In this document: piece by piece, positions 39,640 through 47,629 of the stretch | Position numbering within the stretch: position 1 is the stretch's first letter | How the letters are laid out: every line of letters starts with the position of its first letter | Source: Paenarthrobacter aurescens TC1 | GTDB lineage: Bacteria > Actinomycetota > Actinomycetes > Actinomycetales > Micrococcaceae | Direction: 5' to 3' | DNA length: 64,000 bases | NCBI GenBank assembly: GCA_000014925.1 | Contig: CP000474.1 | Coordinates: 1 to 64,000 of the forward strand | Translations under genes and position numbers: made by a program | Notes under the pieces: model-generated | Told to the model about the DNA's origin: nothing | Databases searched by the model: none | The model's input: the letters and a program-made list of their open reading frames with translations, nothing else

Positions 39640-41016
39640 ATGCAGAATCTTGATCGCGACGTTGTGATCGTCGGCGCCGGACCGTCAGGGCTGACGGCGG
39701 CACGGGAATTGAAGAAGGCCGGACTCAGCGTCGCAGTGCTCGAAGCACGCGACCGCGTGGGCGGCCGCACATGGACGGACACCATCGACGGTGCCATGCT
39801 GGAGATCGGCGGCCAGTGGGTTTCCCCGGACCAGACGGTCCTCATGGAGCTGCTGGACGAGCTCGGCCTGAAAATGTATTCGCGCTACCGTGACGGTGAA
39901 TCCGTCTACATCGGCGCAGACGGCAAGCGCACCCAGTACACCGGTGACACCTTCCCGGTGAACGAGACCACCAAGGCCGAGATGGACAAGCTCGTGGCCA
40001 TCCTGGATGAGCTTGCGGCAGAGATCGGCCCCACCGAGCCTTGGGCACACCCCAAGGCACGCGAGCTGGACACCATCTCCTTCCACCACTGGCTCCGCCA
40101 GAACTCCAACGACGAGGAAGCCTGCAACAACATCGGCCTCTTCATCGCCGGTGGCATGCTCACTAAGCCCGCCCACGCATTTTCCGCATTGCAGGCCGTC
40201 CTCATGGCCGCCTCCGCCGGCTCCTTCAGCCACTTGACGGACGAAGACTTCATCTTGGACAAGCGCGTCATCGGCGGCATGCAGCAGGTTTCGCTGCTGC
40301 AGGCAGCAGAGCTGGGCGACGACGTGGTCCTCAACAGCCCGGTTCGCACCATCAAGTGGGATGAGAACGGCGTGAGCGTCGTCTCCGAGCGGGCCACCGT
40401 CAATGCGCGGTTCGTGATCATGGCCGTTCCGCCGAACCTGTACTCCCGCGTCTCCTTCGACCCGCCGCTGCCGCGCCGCCAGCACCAGATGCACCAGCAC
40501 CAGTCGCTGGGCCTGGTCATCAAGGTTCATGCTGTTTATGACACGCCGTTCTGGCGTGAAGAAGGACTGTCCGGCACCGGCTTCAGCGCCGGCGCACTGG
40601 TCCAGGAGGTCTACGACAACACCAACCACGGAGATTCCCGCGGCACTCTGGTTGGCTTCGTGTCCGACGAAAAGGCCGATGCCGTGTTCGAGCTCAGCGC
40701 CGAAGACCGCAAGAAGGCCATCCTGGAGTCGATCGCCGGCTTCCTGGGCGACAAGGCCCTCACCCCCGAGGTCTACTACGAGTCCGACTGGGGCTCCGAG
40801 GAATGGACACGCGGCGCTTACGCTTCCAGCTACGACCTCGGTGGCCTGCACCGCTACGGCAAGGACCAGCACGCGAACGTCGGACCCATCTATTGGTCCT
40901 CGTCCGACCTCGCAGCCGAGGGCTACCAGCACGTGGATGGCGCGGTCCGCATGGGCCAGGCAACTGCCGCCCGAATCGTTGAGGCCAACAAGTTGGCTTC
41001 TGTACCTGTCGCCTGA
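39640..41016 (+). CDS. puo: Putrescine oxidase (flavin monoamine oxidase family)
   Basis: Oxidises putrescine to 4-aminobutanal with O2, giving ammonia and H2O2. The 458-residue product resembles Rhodococcus and Kocuria putrescine oxidase as I recall them. Motifs: FAD-binding VIVGAGPSGLTAARELKKAG, LEARDRVGGRTWT, IGGQWVSPDQT, and the C-terminal FAD segment YQHVDGAVRMGQATA. ATG 39640 has GGAGAGG upstream; an earlier in-frame ATG at 39589 falls inside the operator. First gene of a polyamine operon with a stress protein and a permease. Confidence 0.9.
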   Translation: MQNLDRDVVIVGAGPSGLTAARELKKAGLSVAVLEARDRVGGRTWTDTIDGAMLEIGGQWVSPDQTVLMELLDELGLKMYSRYRDGESVYIGADGKRTQYTGDTFPVNETTKAEMDKLVAILDELAAEIGPTEPWAHPKARELDTISFHHWLRQNSNDEEACNNIGLFIAGGMLTKPAHAFSALQAVLMAASAGSFSHLTDEDFILDKRVIGGMQQVSLLQAAELGDDVVLNSPVRTIKWDENGVSVVSERATVNARFVIMAVPPNLYSRVSFDPPLPRRQHQMHQHQSLGLVIKVHAVYDTPFWREEGLSGTGFSAGALVQEVYDNTNHGDSRGTLVGFVSDEKADAVFELSAEDRKKAILESIAGFLGDKALTPEVYYESDWGSEEWTRGAYASSYDLGGLHRYGKDQHANVGPIYWSSSDLAAEGYQHVDGAVRMGQATAARIVEANKLASVPVA

Positions 41017-41032
41017 CGCGATCAGCACCACA

Positions 41033-41070
41033 CCGGCAGGCTGGGGGAGCACCATTCCCCGGCCTGCCGG
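41033..41070 (+). terminator. Strong hairpin between puo and the stress-protein gene
   Basis: Nine-base arms CCGGCAGGC and GCCTGCCGG enclose an inner GGGGA/TCCCC stem, 16 bases after the puo stop. A separate 12-base palindrome CTGTTTAAACAG follows at 41076-41087. No T-tract is present, so attenuation or mRNA stabilisation is as likely as termination. Confidence 0.5.
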
Positions 41071-41106
41071 CTCCACTGTTTAAACAGCACCACAGGAAGG
41101 ACCACC

Positions 41107-42003
41107 ATGCGCTACGTAGTGGGGTACACCGCCAACGCGAGGGGGCACGACGCCGTTCACCTTGCCGTCGCGCTGGCCCGGAACCACGATGTCAGCCTGG
41201 ACCTGGTCCTGGTGATCCCGGAAGATTCCCCGTTTAACGCGGTCTACCCGCCTGAGGCCGGCTACAACGACATCCTCAACGAACAGGCACAGCGCTGGCT
41301 GGACGAAGGCCTTGCGCTGGTTCCGGCCGACGTCACCGCCCGCGCCCACATACGCCGCGGTGACTCCGAAGCCCGGACGCTTATTGACGCTGCCGTGGAG
41401 ATGGACGCGGCGGCCCTGGTTATCGGCGCAACCAACGATGGCCTGTTCAAGCGGTTCACCATTGGCTCCGTGGCGAGTTCGCTGCTCCACTCGTCTCCCG
41501 TTCCGGTCGCTTTGGCGCCCCACGGTTACCGGCGCACCGAGCCGATCACGCGCTTGAGCTGTGGTTTCGGGACGCGTCCGGGCGCTGATGAACTGCTCGA
41601 CGTCGCTGTCGAGTCCGCGCGGGACCGTGGCCTTCCGTTGCGGCTCGTCTCCTTGTTGGCGCTCGACGGCGGTAACTCGCCTCAGCTGCTCGACGCGGCC
41701 TGGATGCATGCCGCCGACCGTCTTGCCGCCGTCGGAAGTTCTGTGGACGCGGACGGTTCTGCGGACGCGACCGCCGCCGGTTCCCTTCAAGGTGAGCCGG
41801 AGATCGTCGTGGCGCAAGGCCGGAAGATCGAAGAGGCCGTTGACCGACTCGACTGGGAAGACGGCGAAATCCTGCTGATCGGTTCCAGCCGCCTGGCACA
41901 GCAGCGGGCCACTTTCCTTGGCACCACCGCAAACCGGATCCTGCGTGCCCTCCCCGTTCCCATGATCGTGGTCCCCCGCGACTACACGCGACAAAGCTCC
42001 TAG
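41107..42003 (+). CDS. Universal stress protein (two UspA domains)
   Basis: A 298-residue cytoplasmic protein made of two tandem UspA-like domains, about 1-140 and 150-295. The first holds ATP-site wording LVIGATNDGLFKRFTIGSVASSLLHSSPVPVAL and the second LLIGSSRLAQQRATFLGTTANRILRALPVPMIVV. The start ATG has AAGGA nearby. It lies between the putrescine oxidase and the permease. USP domains are often found near APC permeases, and it may modulate the transporter, but that is inference. Confidence 0.85.
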   Translation: MRYVVGYTANARGHDAVHLAVALARNHDVSLDLVLVIPEDSPFNAVYPPEAGYNDILNEQAQRWLDEGLALVPADVTARAHIRRGDSEARTLIDAAVEMDAAALVIGATNDGLFKRFTIGSVASSLLHSSPVPVALAPHGYRRTEPITRLSCGFGTRPGADELLDVAVESARDRGLPLRLVSLLALDGGNSPQLLDAAWMHAADRLAAVGSSVDADGSADATAAGSLQGEPEIVVAQGRKIEEAVDRLDWEDGEILLIGSSRLAQQRATFLGTTANRILRALPVPMIVVPRDYTRQSS

Positions 42004-42026
42004 CAATCGCCTGAGAGGCAAAACCC

Positions 42027-43529
42027 ATGTCAACTGCACCAAAGACGGTCCAGTCGAAAGAGACGTCCCTGAGTGAAAAGGGATTGAAAGCCGGATCGGT
42101 GGGCCTGATCGGCGCCGTCGTGATCGGTGTTTCCTGCATCGCGCCCGCCTATACGCTCACCGCGGCCCTGGGCCCCACCGTGTCCGAGGTTGGTGTGCAT
42201 CTGCCCGCCATCTTCCTGGTGGGATTCATCCCCATGCTGCTGGTGGCGCTCGGTTACCGCGAACTCAACAACGCAATGCCCGACGCCGGTACCTCCTTCA
42301 CGTGGGCGACGCGCGCCTTTGGTCCGTGGATCGGTTGGATGGGTGGCTGGGGGCTGATCGCGGCCACGATCATCGTGTTGTCCAACCTTGCCGCCGTCGC
42401 CGTGGACTTTTTCTACCTGATGCTCGCGCAAATTTTCAGTAACCCGGAACTGGGCGAGCTCAGCAAGATCCTGCCGCTGAACATTGCAACGACCCTGGTG
42501 TTCATCGCCCTGGCCTGTTGGATTTCCTACCGGGGCATGGAGACCACCAAGGGCGTTCAGTATGTACTTGTGGCCTTCCAGTTGCTGGTCCTGGGCTGGT
42601 TCGCGGTTTCCGCGTTCGCGCACGTGGCAAACGGAACGGCCTTCGATGCCACCGCCATTTCGCCCGACTGGTTCAACCCCTTCGCCGTGGACTCGTTCTC
42701 ACAATTCGCCGCGGGCGTGTCGCTCTCGATCTTCATTTATTGGGGCTGGGACGTCACGCTAACCATGAACGAAGAGACCAAGAACCCGGAGAAGACCCCA
42801 GGCCGTGCCGCGACCATCACCGTGCTGGTCATCGTGATCATCTACATGACGGTTGCCTTGGCGACGCTGTCCTTCGCGGGCGTTGGCGAGACCGGTCTGG
42901 GTGCCGGCAACCCCGAGAACCAGTCCAGTATCTTCGCCGTGCTCGCAGGTCCTGTGATGGGCCCGTTCGCGATCCTGATGTCGCTGGCCATCCTGAGCAG
43001 CTCGGCCGCATCCCTGCAGTCGACGTTCGTTTCACCCGCCCGCACCATGCTGGCCATGGGCCACTACCGCGCTATCTCTCCTCGCTTTGGCCGCATTAGT
43101 CCTACTTTCAAATCGCCAAGCTTCGCCACCATTGCGGCTGCGATCGCTGCCGCCGGCTTCTACGTGATCACCCGGACGGTGTCCGAGAACGCGCTGTGGG
43201 ACACCATCACGGCCTTGGGCATGATGATCTGCTTCTATTACGGCATCACCGCGCTGGCCTGCGTCTGGTTCTTCCGGGCCGAGGCTTTCCGAGGTGCCCG
43301 GGCGTTCTTCTTCAAGTTCCTTGCCCCGCTGGTGGGTGGCGTGATCCTGCTGGTCATGTTCGTGAAGACGGCCATGGACTCGATGGATCCTGAGTACGGC
43401 TCGGGTTCGTCCGTGGGAGGCGTGGGCCTGGTGTTCGTGCTGGGCATGGGCGTGATCCTGCTGGGCGTGGTGGTCATGCTGGTGATGTACCGGCTGCGGC
43501 CCGAGTTCTTCAAGGGCAAGGTTTTGTAG
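42027..43529 (+). CDS. APC-family amino acid/polyamine permease
   Basis: A 500-residue transporter with about 12 membrane segments. The APC signature is visible at the N-terminus (VGLIGAVVIGVSCIAPAYTLTAALGP) and in SIFIYWGWDVTLTMNEETKNPEKTPGRAATI. It follows the stress-protein gene by 23 bases and is probably co-transcribed with puo, so putrescine or a related amine is the best guess for substrate. No separate regulator is seen beyond the TetR gene. Confidence 0.88.
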   Translation: MSTAPKTVQSKETSLSEKGLKAGSVGLIGAVVIGVSCIAPAYTLTAALGPTVSEVGVHLPAIFLVGFIPMLLVALGYRELNNAMPDAGTSFTWATRAFGPWIGWMGGWGLIAATIIVLSNLAAVAVDFFYLMLAQIFSNPELGELSKILPLNIATTLVFIALACWISYRGMETTKGVQYVLVAFQLLVLGWFAVSAFAHVANGTAFDATAISPDWFNPFAVDSFSQFAAGVSLSIFIYWGWDVTLTMNEETKNPEKTPGRAATITVLVIVIIYMTVALATLSFAGVGETGLGAGNPENQSSIFAVLAGPVMGPFAILMSLAILSSSAASLQSTFVSPARTMLAMGHYRAISPRFGRISPTFKSPSFATIAAAIAAAGFYVITRTVSENALWDTITALGMMICFYYGITALACVWFFRAEAFRGARAFFFKFLAPLVGGVILLVMFVKTAMDSMDPEYGSGSSVGGVGLVFVLGMGVILLGVVVMLVMYRLRPEFFKGKVL

Positions 43530-43534
43530 CTCTT

Positions 43535-44116
43535 CTACCTCGGCGCGGGTAGGGCGGGGACTCCTGCTGCCCGCTCCGCTGCGGCGAGGGCTTCAGCAAG
43601 GCGCTCGACGGCGGCACGGTAGTCGGTGCCGGCTGTCATCTTGCAGTATTCGGCCTCGCGCATGGCCCGCGTGAGCGCCGCCGTTTCCGCAGACCTCACA
43701 TCCGTCATGGCTGGGAAATCGATGGTCTTCGCCGGATCGAGTTCGTAGCGACGCCACCGCTCCAGGATGCTCTCGTGGCGGGCAGCATCGTCCGGGAAGC
43801 CAGCACGACGCCGGGGCTCGGCTGCGCGGATCCGCTCCACTTTGCGGATGCTTACCACGGTTCCTGCCGCGGTGGCGATTCCGACGAAAACCATGATGAG
43901 TCCGGCCGGAGACCACTGCACGGTGGGGACGAGGATGGCGGGTGCTATGACTACGAGCCCCCCGAAAACGTCCCAGAAGACGCCGTCCGGCTCAGGGCCG
44001 CGGCCATGGGTCAGTTTCCTGTGCAGGACATATGTGGTTGCTGCGGTTGCGAGAACCAGAGCTACACCCCACAGGAGCATCATGGCGGGCATCGAACCAC
44101 CTCCAGGCGACATCAC
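43535..44116 (-). CDS. Hypothetical membrane protein
   Basis: A 193-residue protein of unknown family. Two N-terminal membrane segments (about 9-30 and 46-65, with a third hydrophobic stretch near 68-88) are followed by a basic/acidic cytoplasmic region rich in Arg, Ala and Glu that is probably helical (FPDDAARHESILERWRRYELDP). No catalytic motif seen. Convergent with the permease, six bases apart. It could be a small integral-membrane regulator; no function is claimed. Confidence 0.75.
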   Translation of the reverse strand: MMSPGGGSMPAMMLLWGVALVLATAATTYVLHRKLTHGRGPEPDGVFWDVFGGLVVIAPAILVPTVQWSPAGLIMVFVGIATAAGTVVSIRKVERIRAAEPRRRAGFPDDAARHESILERWRRYELDPAKTIDFPAMTDVRSAETAALTRAMREAEYCKMTAGTDYRAAVERLAEALAAAERAAGVPALPAPR

Positions 44117-44260
44117 GCTGCTTTGAATTCAGTATGCGCTAGTGCCTGCGCGGGCGACACCTTCCACCGGACAATTCACCACCGCACGCGCAGGTGAATT
44201 GTCCGAATGAGGGTGATTGCTGCCCGGGCCCTGTCAGACCCGGGGCGTAGCCTAGGCACC

Positions 44261-44644
44261 ATGAGACTGAAAATGTGCAGTATCCACGTCAAGGACCCCG
44301 CGGCCGCCCATGTCTTCTACACGGAGACCCTGGGTTTTGAGACCTTGATGGCTATGCCGGAGTACAACCTGTTCATCATCAAGGATCCCGGGGCTGACAA
44401 CAGCAGTTCTCCCGGGCTGTTGCTGGAGCCCAGTGACAACCCCATCGCCTCGAACTACATGAACGCTTTGCATGAGTCCGGATTGGCCGCCATTACCTTT
44501 GGCGTGCCCGATGTCCAGGCTGAGTATGAGCGTTTGCTTGCCGCCGGCGTGAAGTTTCAAGGTGAACCGTCAGAGGATCCCTCCGGAGTCAGCGCAGTCT
44601 TCGACGACGGTTGCGGCAACTTCATTCAGCTCCATCAAGACTAG
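44261..44644 (+). CDS. VOC (glyoxalase/bleomycin-resistance) family protein
   Basis: A 127-residue single vicinal-oxygen-chelate domain. The start MRLKMCSIHVKDPAAAHVFY is typical; an upstream in-frame start at 44207 adds 18 unrelated residues. The first beta-alpha unit has TLGFETLM, and the second has ALHESGLAAITFGVPDVQAEYERLLAAGVKF and DGCGNFIQLHQD. Likely metal ligands are in the first beta strand and in the final FIQLHQD. Members include glyoxalases, dioxygenases and antibiotic-resistance proteins; the substrate is unknown. Confidence 0.85.
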   Translation: MRLKMCSIHVKDPAAAHVFYTETLGFETLMAMPEYNLFIIKDPGADNSSSPGLLLEPSDNPIASNYMNALHESGLAAITFGVPDVQAEYERLLAAGVKFQGEPSEDPSGVSAVFDDGCGNFIQLHQD

Positions 44645-44658
44645 CTCGGCTTAAACAA

Positions 44659-44689
44659 CTGTGGCCGGGACATCAAGTCCCGGCCACAG
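44659..44689. terminator. Bidirectional terminator, VOC gene and DUF5997 gene
   Basis: Perfect 13-base arms CTGTGGCCGGGAC and GTCCCGGCCACAG enclose a five-base loop between the convergent genes. No long T-run, but the stem is strong and well placed for both. Confidence 0.7.
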
Positions 44690-44699
44690 CTAGTGAAAG

Positions 44700-45149
44700 C
44701 TACGCGTGATCGCGCTTGGAAGTCTTCGGGGCGTCGCGCTTTGCGGCTGCGTTGTCCCTGGCTTCCTTGGTGGCCGCCTTCTTGGCAGCTTCATCCTTGA
44801 CGCGCTGCGCCTCGGAGCGGACAGCAGCGTGCGTGGCGCGCTCGGTGACCAGCCACTGCGGCGGAGCCTGCAGCAGCTCGGTGATTTCCGTGGTCGTGAG
44901 TGCCTCCTCAACGCCGCCGCGGGCGAGGCCGCTGATGGAGATGTTGAGCTTGTGCGCGACTACCGGGCGCGGGTGCGGGCCGTTGCGGCGCAGTTCGGCG
45001 AGCCACTCCGGCGGGTTGGCCTGGAGTTCGGCGAATTCCTCACGGGAGATGGACGAATCCTGGAACTCCTGGGGTGTTGCGGGCAGGTAGATGCCGAGTT
45101 TCTTGGCAACTGTTGCCGGCTTCATGGACTGGGAGTTCGAGGACGTCAT
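44700..45149 (-). CDS. DUF5997 family protein
   Basis: A 149-residue cytoplasmic protein. Residues 1-100 hold two similar segments: MKPATVAKKLGIYLPATPQEFQ with ANPPEWLAELRRNGPHPRPVVAHKLNIS, and ALTTTEITELLQAPPQWLVTERATH, as in the DUF5997 family. The last 45 residues are a Lys/Ala/Arg-rich charged tail. Function unknown. It starts 33 bases from, and divergent to, the LysR-domain gene, an association I recall as common in Actinobacteria. Confidence 0.8.
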   Translation of the reverse strand: MTSSNSQSMKPATVAKKLGIYLPATPQEFQDSSISREEFAELQANPPEWLAELRRNGPHPRPVVAHKLNISISGLARGGVEEALTTTEITELLQAPPQWLVTERATHAAVRSEAQRVKDEAAKKAATKEARDNAAAKRDAPKTSKRDHA

Positions 45150-45182
45150 GCTTCAAGGGTATCTGGCCGGTACTGTGAGTGT

Positions 45183-45908
45183 GTGCCAGACGCTGAAGAT
45201 TCCGCCGAAACAACCGAACCCCTAGCCGGTCTCCGCTTCGCCTATGTTGCGGGTGTGACTCCTGGGAAATGGATCCGGCGGTGGGAAGAGCGGATGCCCA
45301 ATTTCCCGTTGCACTCCTTCATGTCCGACGACGCCGCTCAGGTTTCGGTGTTGCGTGACGGTTCCGCGGACCTCAGTTTCGTCCGGTTGCCCGTGGACCG
45401 TGAAGGCCTCAACGTCATCCCCCTGTACGAAGAGCAGCCCGTGGTGGTAGCTCCCAAGGGGCACGAGATCTCGGTGTTTGAGGAAGTCGCGCTGGAAGAC
45501 CTCGCCGAGGAGAACTTCCTGGATGTTGATGAGATGGGCGGGCCGGACATGGCCCTCCAGGTGGTCGCATCCGGTGCCGGTCTGGTGATCATGCCGATGT
45601 CCGTGGCACGTCACCTGAACGCCAAGGACACTGTAATGCGTCGCCTTACCGGTGCTCCCGGGACGCAGATCGGCCTTGCCTGGCTGCTTGGAACGGACAG
45701 TCCCGTGATCGAGGAGTTCATAGGGATCGTGCGGGGCCGGACAGCGCAGAGCTCGCGCCAGCCTTCAGCCCAGCAGGAGAAGCCCAAGAAGGCGCCTAAG
45801 CCTGATCGTCGTGGTGGCGGCCCCAAGAAACCGGCAGTGGCGCAGCGATACGCCCCGAATCCGGACAAAGGCCGTGGCAAGGGTTCACGCAAGAAGGGCA
45901 AACGGTGA
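45183..45908 (+). CDS. LysR substrate-binding domain protein without DNA-binding domain
   Basis: A 241-residue product from GTG 45183; no ribosome-binding site is clear, but the domain begins here (LAGLRFAYVAGVTPGKWIRRW). The fold is the periplasmic-binding-like effector domain of LysR regulators, with VSVLRDGSADLSFVRLPVD and VVAPKGHEISVFE. There is no helix-turn-helix. The last ~60 residues are a Lys/Pro/Arg-rich basic tail. It is divergent from the DUF5997 gene with only 33 bases between, implying a shared promoter region. A regulatory or ligand-binding role is inferred. Confidence 0.8.
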   Translation: MPDAEDSAETTEPLAGLRFAYVAGVTPGKWIRRWEERMPNFPLHSFMSDDAAQVSVLRDGSADLSFVRLPVDREGLNVIPLYEEQPVVVAPKGHEISVFEEVALEDLAEENFLDVDEMGGPDMALQVVASGAGLVIMPMSVARHLNAKDTVMRRLTGAPGTQIGLAWLLGTDSPVIEEFIGIVRGRTAQSSRQPSAQQEKPKKAPKPDRRGGGPKKPAVAQRYAPNPDKGRGKGSRKKGKR

Positions 45909-46015
45909 CGCTCCTGCCCACTTAGCGGGTGGACGTGCCGGATTTTGCGGCCAGATCGCTGGCTTTTTGCTCTTTCGCGTGAGGCAACCGGGGAGGAACG
46001 CGGCCTATTCCAGGC

Positions 46016-46714
46016 TTACTCGCCGTGGATGGCGGTTTGCTGCTGTTCAGAACGGTTGAGGTAGGCCAGGAGCAGGTCCCCGGCGCGTTCCCGCTCGCCG
46101 GCTTCCAACGCTGAGCAGATCTGCTCATTTTCCTTCAGCCAATCGCTGTAGAAGTGGGCGTTCATGGTGGCCTTGTGGAAGTACAGCCGCATCTCGGCAA
46201 GGATCTGGGCCATGATCGTGTTCAGCCGGTTGCTCTCGGCCAAGGCAACTATTGCTCCATGAAAATGTTGGTTTGCGCTGCCCAATCCCTCATTATCGTT
46301 GGCGGCAGCGGCGCGCTTGCCCTCTTCGACGGCGGCCCTGACGGCGGCAATGCGTTCCGGCGAACCACCCGCTCGGATAGAGCTGACCTCGATTGCGCGA
46401 CGAACTGTGTAGACGTCGTGGATGTCGCCTGCTTCTAGGGTGGCCACAAATACACCCTTATTTGGCTGACGGAGCAGTAGCCGCTCTCCGGCCAGCTCGG
46501 CGAATGCTTCGCGGACCGTGTTCCGGGAGACGCCCAGATCCTCCGCGATGGTGGCTTCGGTGAGCTTGGCGCCTGGGACCAGGAAGCCCTCAGCAAGTTG
46601 GTAGCGCAGTTCTTCGGCGACCCTCTCCGCAACGGACGGGACCTTCATGCGTACCCGTGCCCGCGCGCTATCAAAGCCGGCGTGTTCGCTGGAATCCTGA
46701 TCTGCACCGGCCAT
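46016..46714 (-). CDS. GntR-family transcriptional regulator (FCD type)
   Basis: A 232-residue regulator: winged helix at about 24-95 (VPGAKLTEATIAEDLGVSRNTVREAFAELAGERLL) then an FCD effector domain with ANQHFHGAIVALAESNRLNT and a helical C-terminus. It is divergent from pxpA, 109 bases away, with a perfect palindrome between. It is the likely regulator of the 5-oxoproline utilisation genes. The first ~20 residues are not part of the fold, so the start may be later. Confidence 0.88.
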   Translation of the reverse strand: MAGADQDSSEHAGFDSARARVRMKVPSVAERVAEELRYQLAEGFLVPGAKLTEATIAEDLGVSRNTVREAFAELAGERLLLRQPNKGVFVATLEAGDIHDVYTVRRAIEVSSIRAGGSPERIAAVRAAVEEGKRAAAANDNEGLGSANQHFHGAIVALAESNRLNTIMAQILAEMRLYFHKATMNAHFYSDWLKENEQICSALEAGERERAGDLLLAYLNRSEQQQTAIHGE

Positions 46715-46753
46715 AACTCCAAAATTACACGATTACCCACAATTCGGATCGCT

Positions 46754-46770
46754 GGATTGTTGAACAATCC
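46754..46770. promoter_or_regulatory. Perfect palindrome upstream of pxpA, likely GntR operator
   Basis: GGATTGTT-G-AACAATCC, a perfect 17-base palindrome, lies 53 bases before the pxpA start and 39 bases from the GntR start. The TTGT/ACAA arms fit FCD-type GntR sites. Confidence 0.7.
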
Positions 46771-46823
46771 GGCGATTTGATGCATGCTGGATGTAACGCA
46801 CATCACGAGGCAGGGATCACATC

Positions 46824-47582
46824 ATGGCAATCATCGATTTGAACAGCGACGTCGGAGAGTCTTTCGGACGCTGGACACTCGGCGATGACGCAGCCATGTT
46901 CGAGTCCGTCTCCAGTGCCAACGTTGCGTGCGGATTCCATGCTGGCGACCCCAGCGTCATCCGCAGCACGTGCGAAAAGGCGGCCAAGGCCGGCGTCGTG
47001 ATTGGCGCCCATGTTGGCTACCGCGACCTCGCTGGGTTCGGCCGCCGCTTCATGGACATCGATCCCATGGAACTGGCTGATGACGTGGTTTACCAGATCG
47101 GTGCGCTGCAAGCGTTGGCGGCCACCACGGGAGCCAGCGTCCAGTACGTGAAGCCGCATGGCGGTCTCTACAACGCAATCGTGAAGCACACCGCCCAGGC
47201 GCGTGCCGTCGTCGACGCCGTGAAATCGGTTGACCCCAACCTCCCGATCCTCGGCCTTCCCGGTTCCGAAGTCCTGCGTCTTGCAGAGGAAGCCGGCCTC
47301 CGGGCTGTTTCCGAAGCGTTCGCAGACCGCGCCTACAACCCTGACGGCACGCTTGTCTCGCGCTCCCAGCCGGGCGCGGTTCTGCATGATCCCGCCGAAG
47401 TGGCCGAACACGTTCTTCGGATGGCTACCGAACAATCCGTCAAGACCGTTGACGGTTCCATCCTGAAAATCCGCGCAGAAAGCATCTGCGTGCATGGTGA
47501 CTCACCGGGAGCCGTGGCAATGGCTACCGCTGTGAAGTCCGCTCTGGCCGACGCCGACGTCAGCATCGGCTCGTTCCTCTAG
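46824..47582 (+). CDS. pxpA: 5-oxoprolinase subunit A (LamB/YcsF family)
   Basis: Subunit of the ATP-dependent 5-oxoprolinase PxpABC, which converts pyroglutamate to glutamate. The product is 252 residues, starting with the family signature [22 protein letters not shown], then [28 protein letters not shown] and [13 protein letters not shown] near the end. It leads the pxpA-MFS-pxpBC-carboxylase operon. Normal length. Confidence 0.93.
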   Translation: MAIIDLNSDVGESFGRWTLGDDAAMFESVSSANVACGFHAGDPSVIRSTCEKAAKAGVVIGAHVGYRDLAGFGRRFMDIDPMELADDVVYQIGALQALAATTGASVQYVKPHGGLYNAIVKHTAQARAVVDAVKSVDPNLPILGLPGSEVLRLAEEAGLRAVSEAFADRAYNPDGTLVSRSQPGAVLHDPAEVAEHVLRMATEQSVKTVDGSILKIRAESICVHGDSPGAVAMATAVKSALADADVSIGSFL

Positions 47583-47629
47583 CCCGCCCCGGGCTCCCCG
47601 CACCATCCCTCATCCCCCCGGAGGACATC

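Noticed and set aside
39685..41076. A 463-codon frame antisense to the putrescine oxidase gene
   Set aside because: The sense strand encodes a complete, well-recognised oxidase; the antisense product has no family features.
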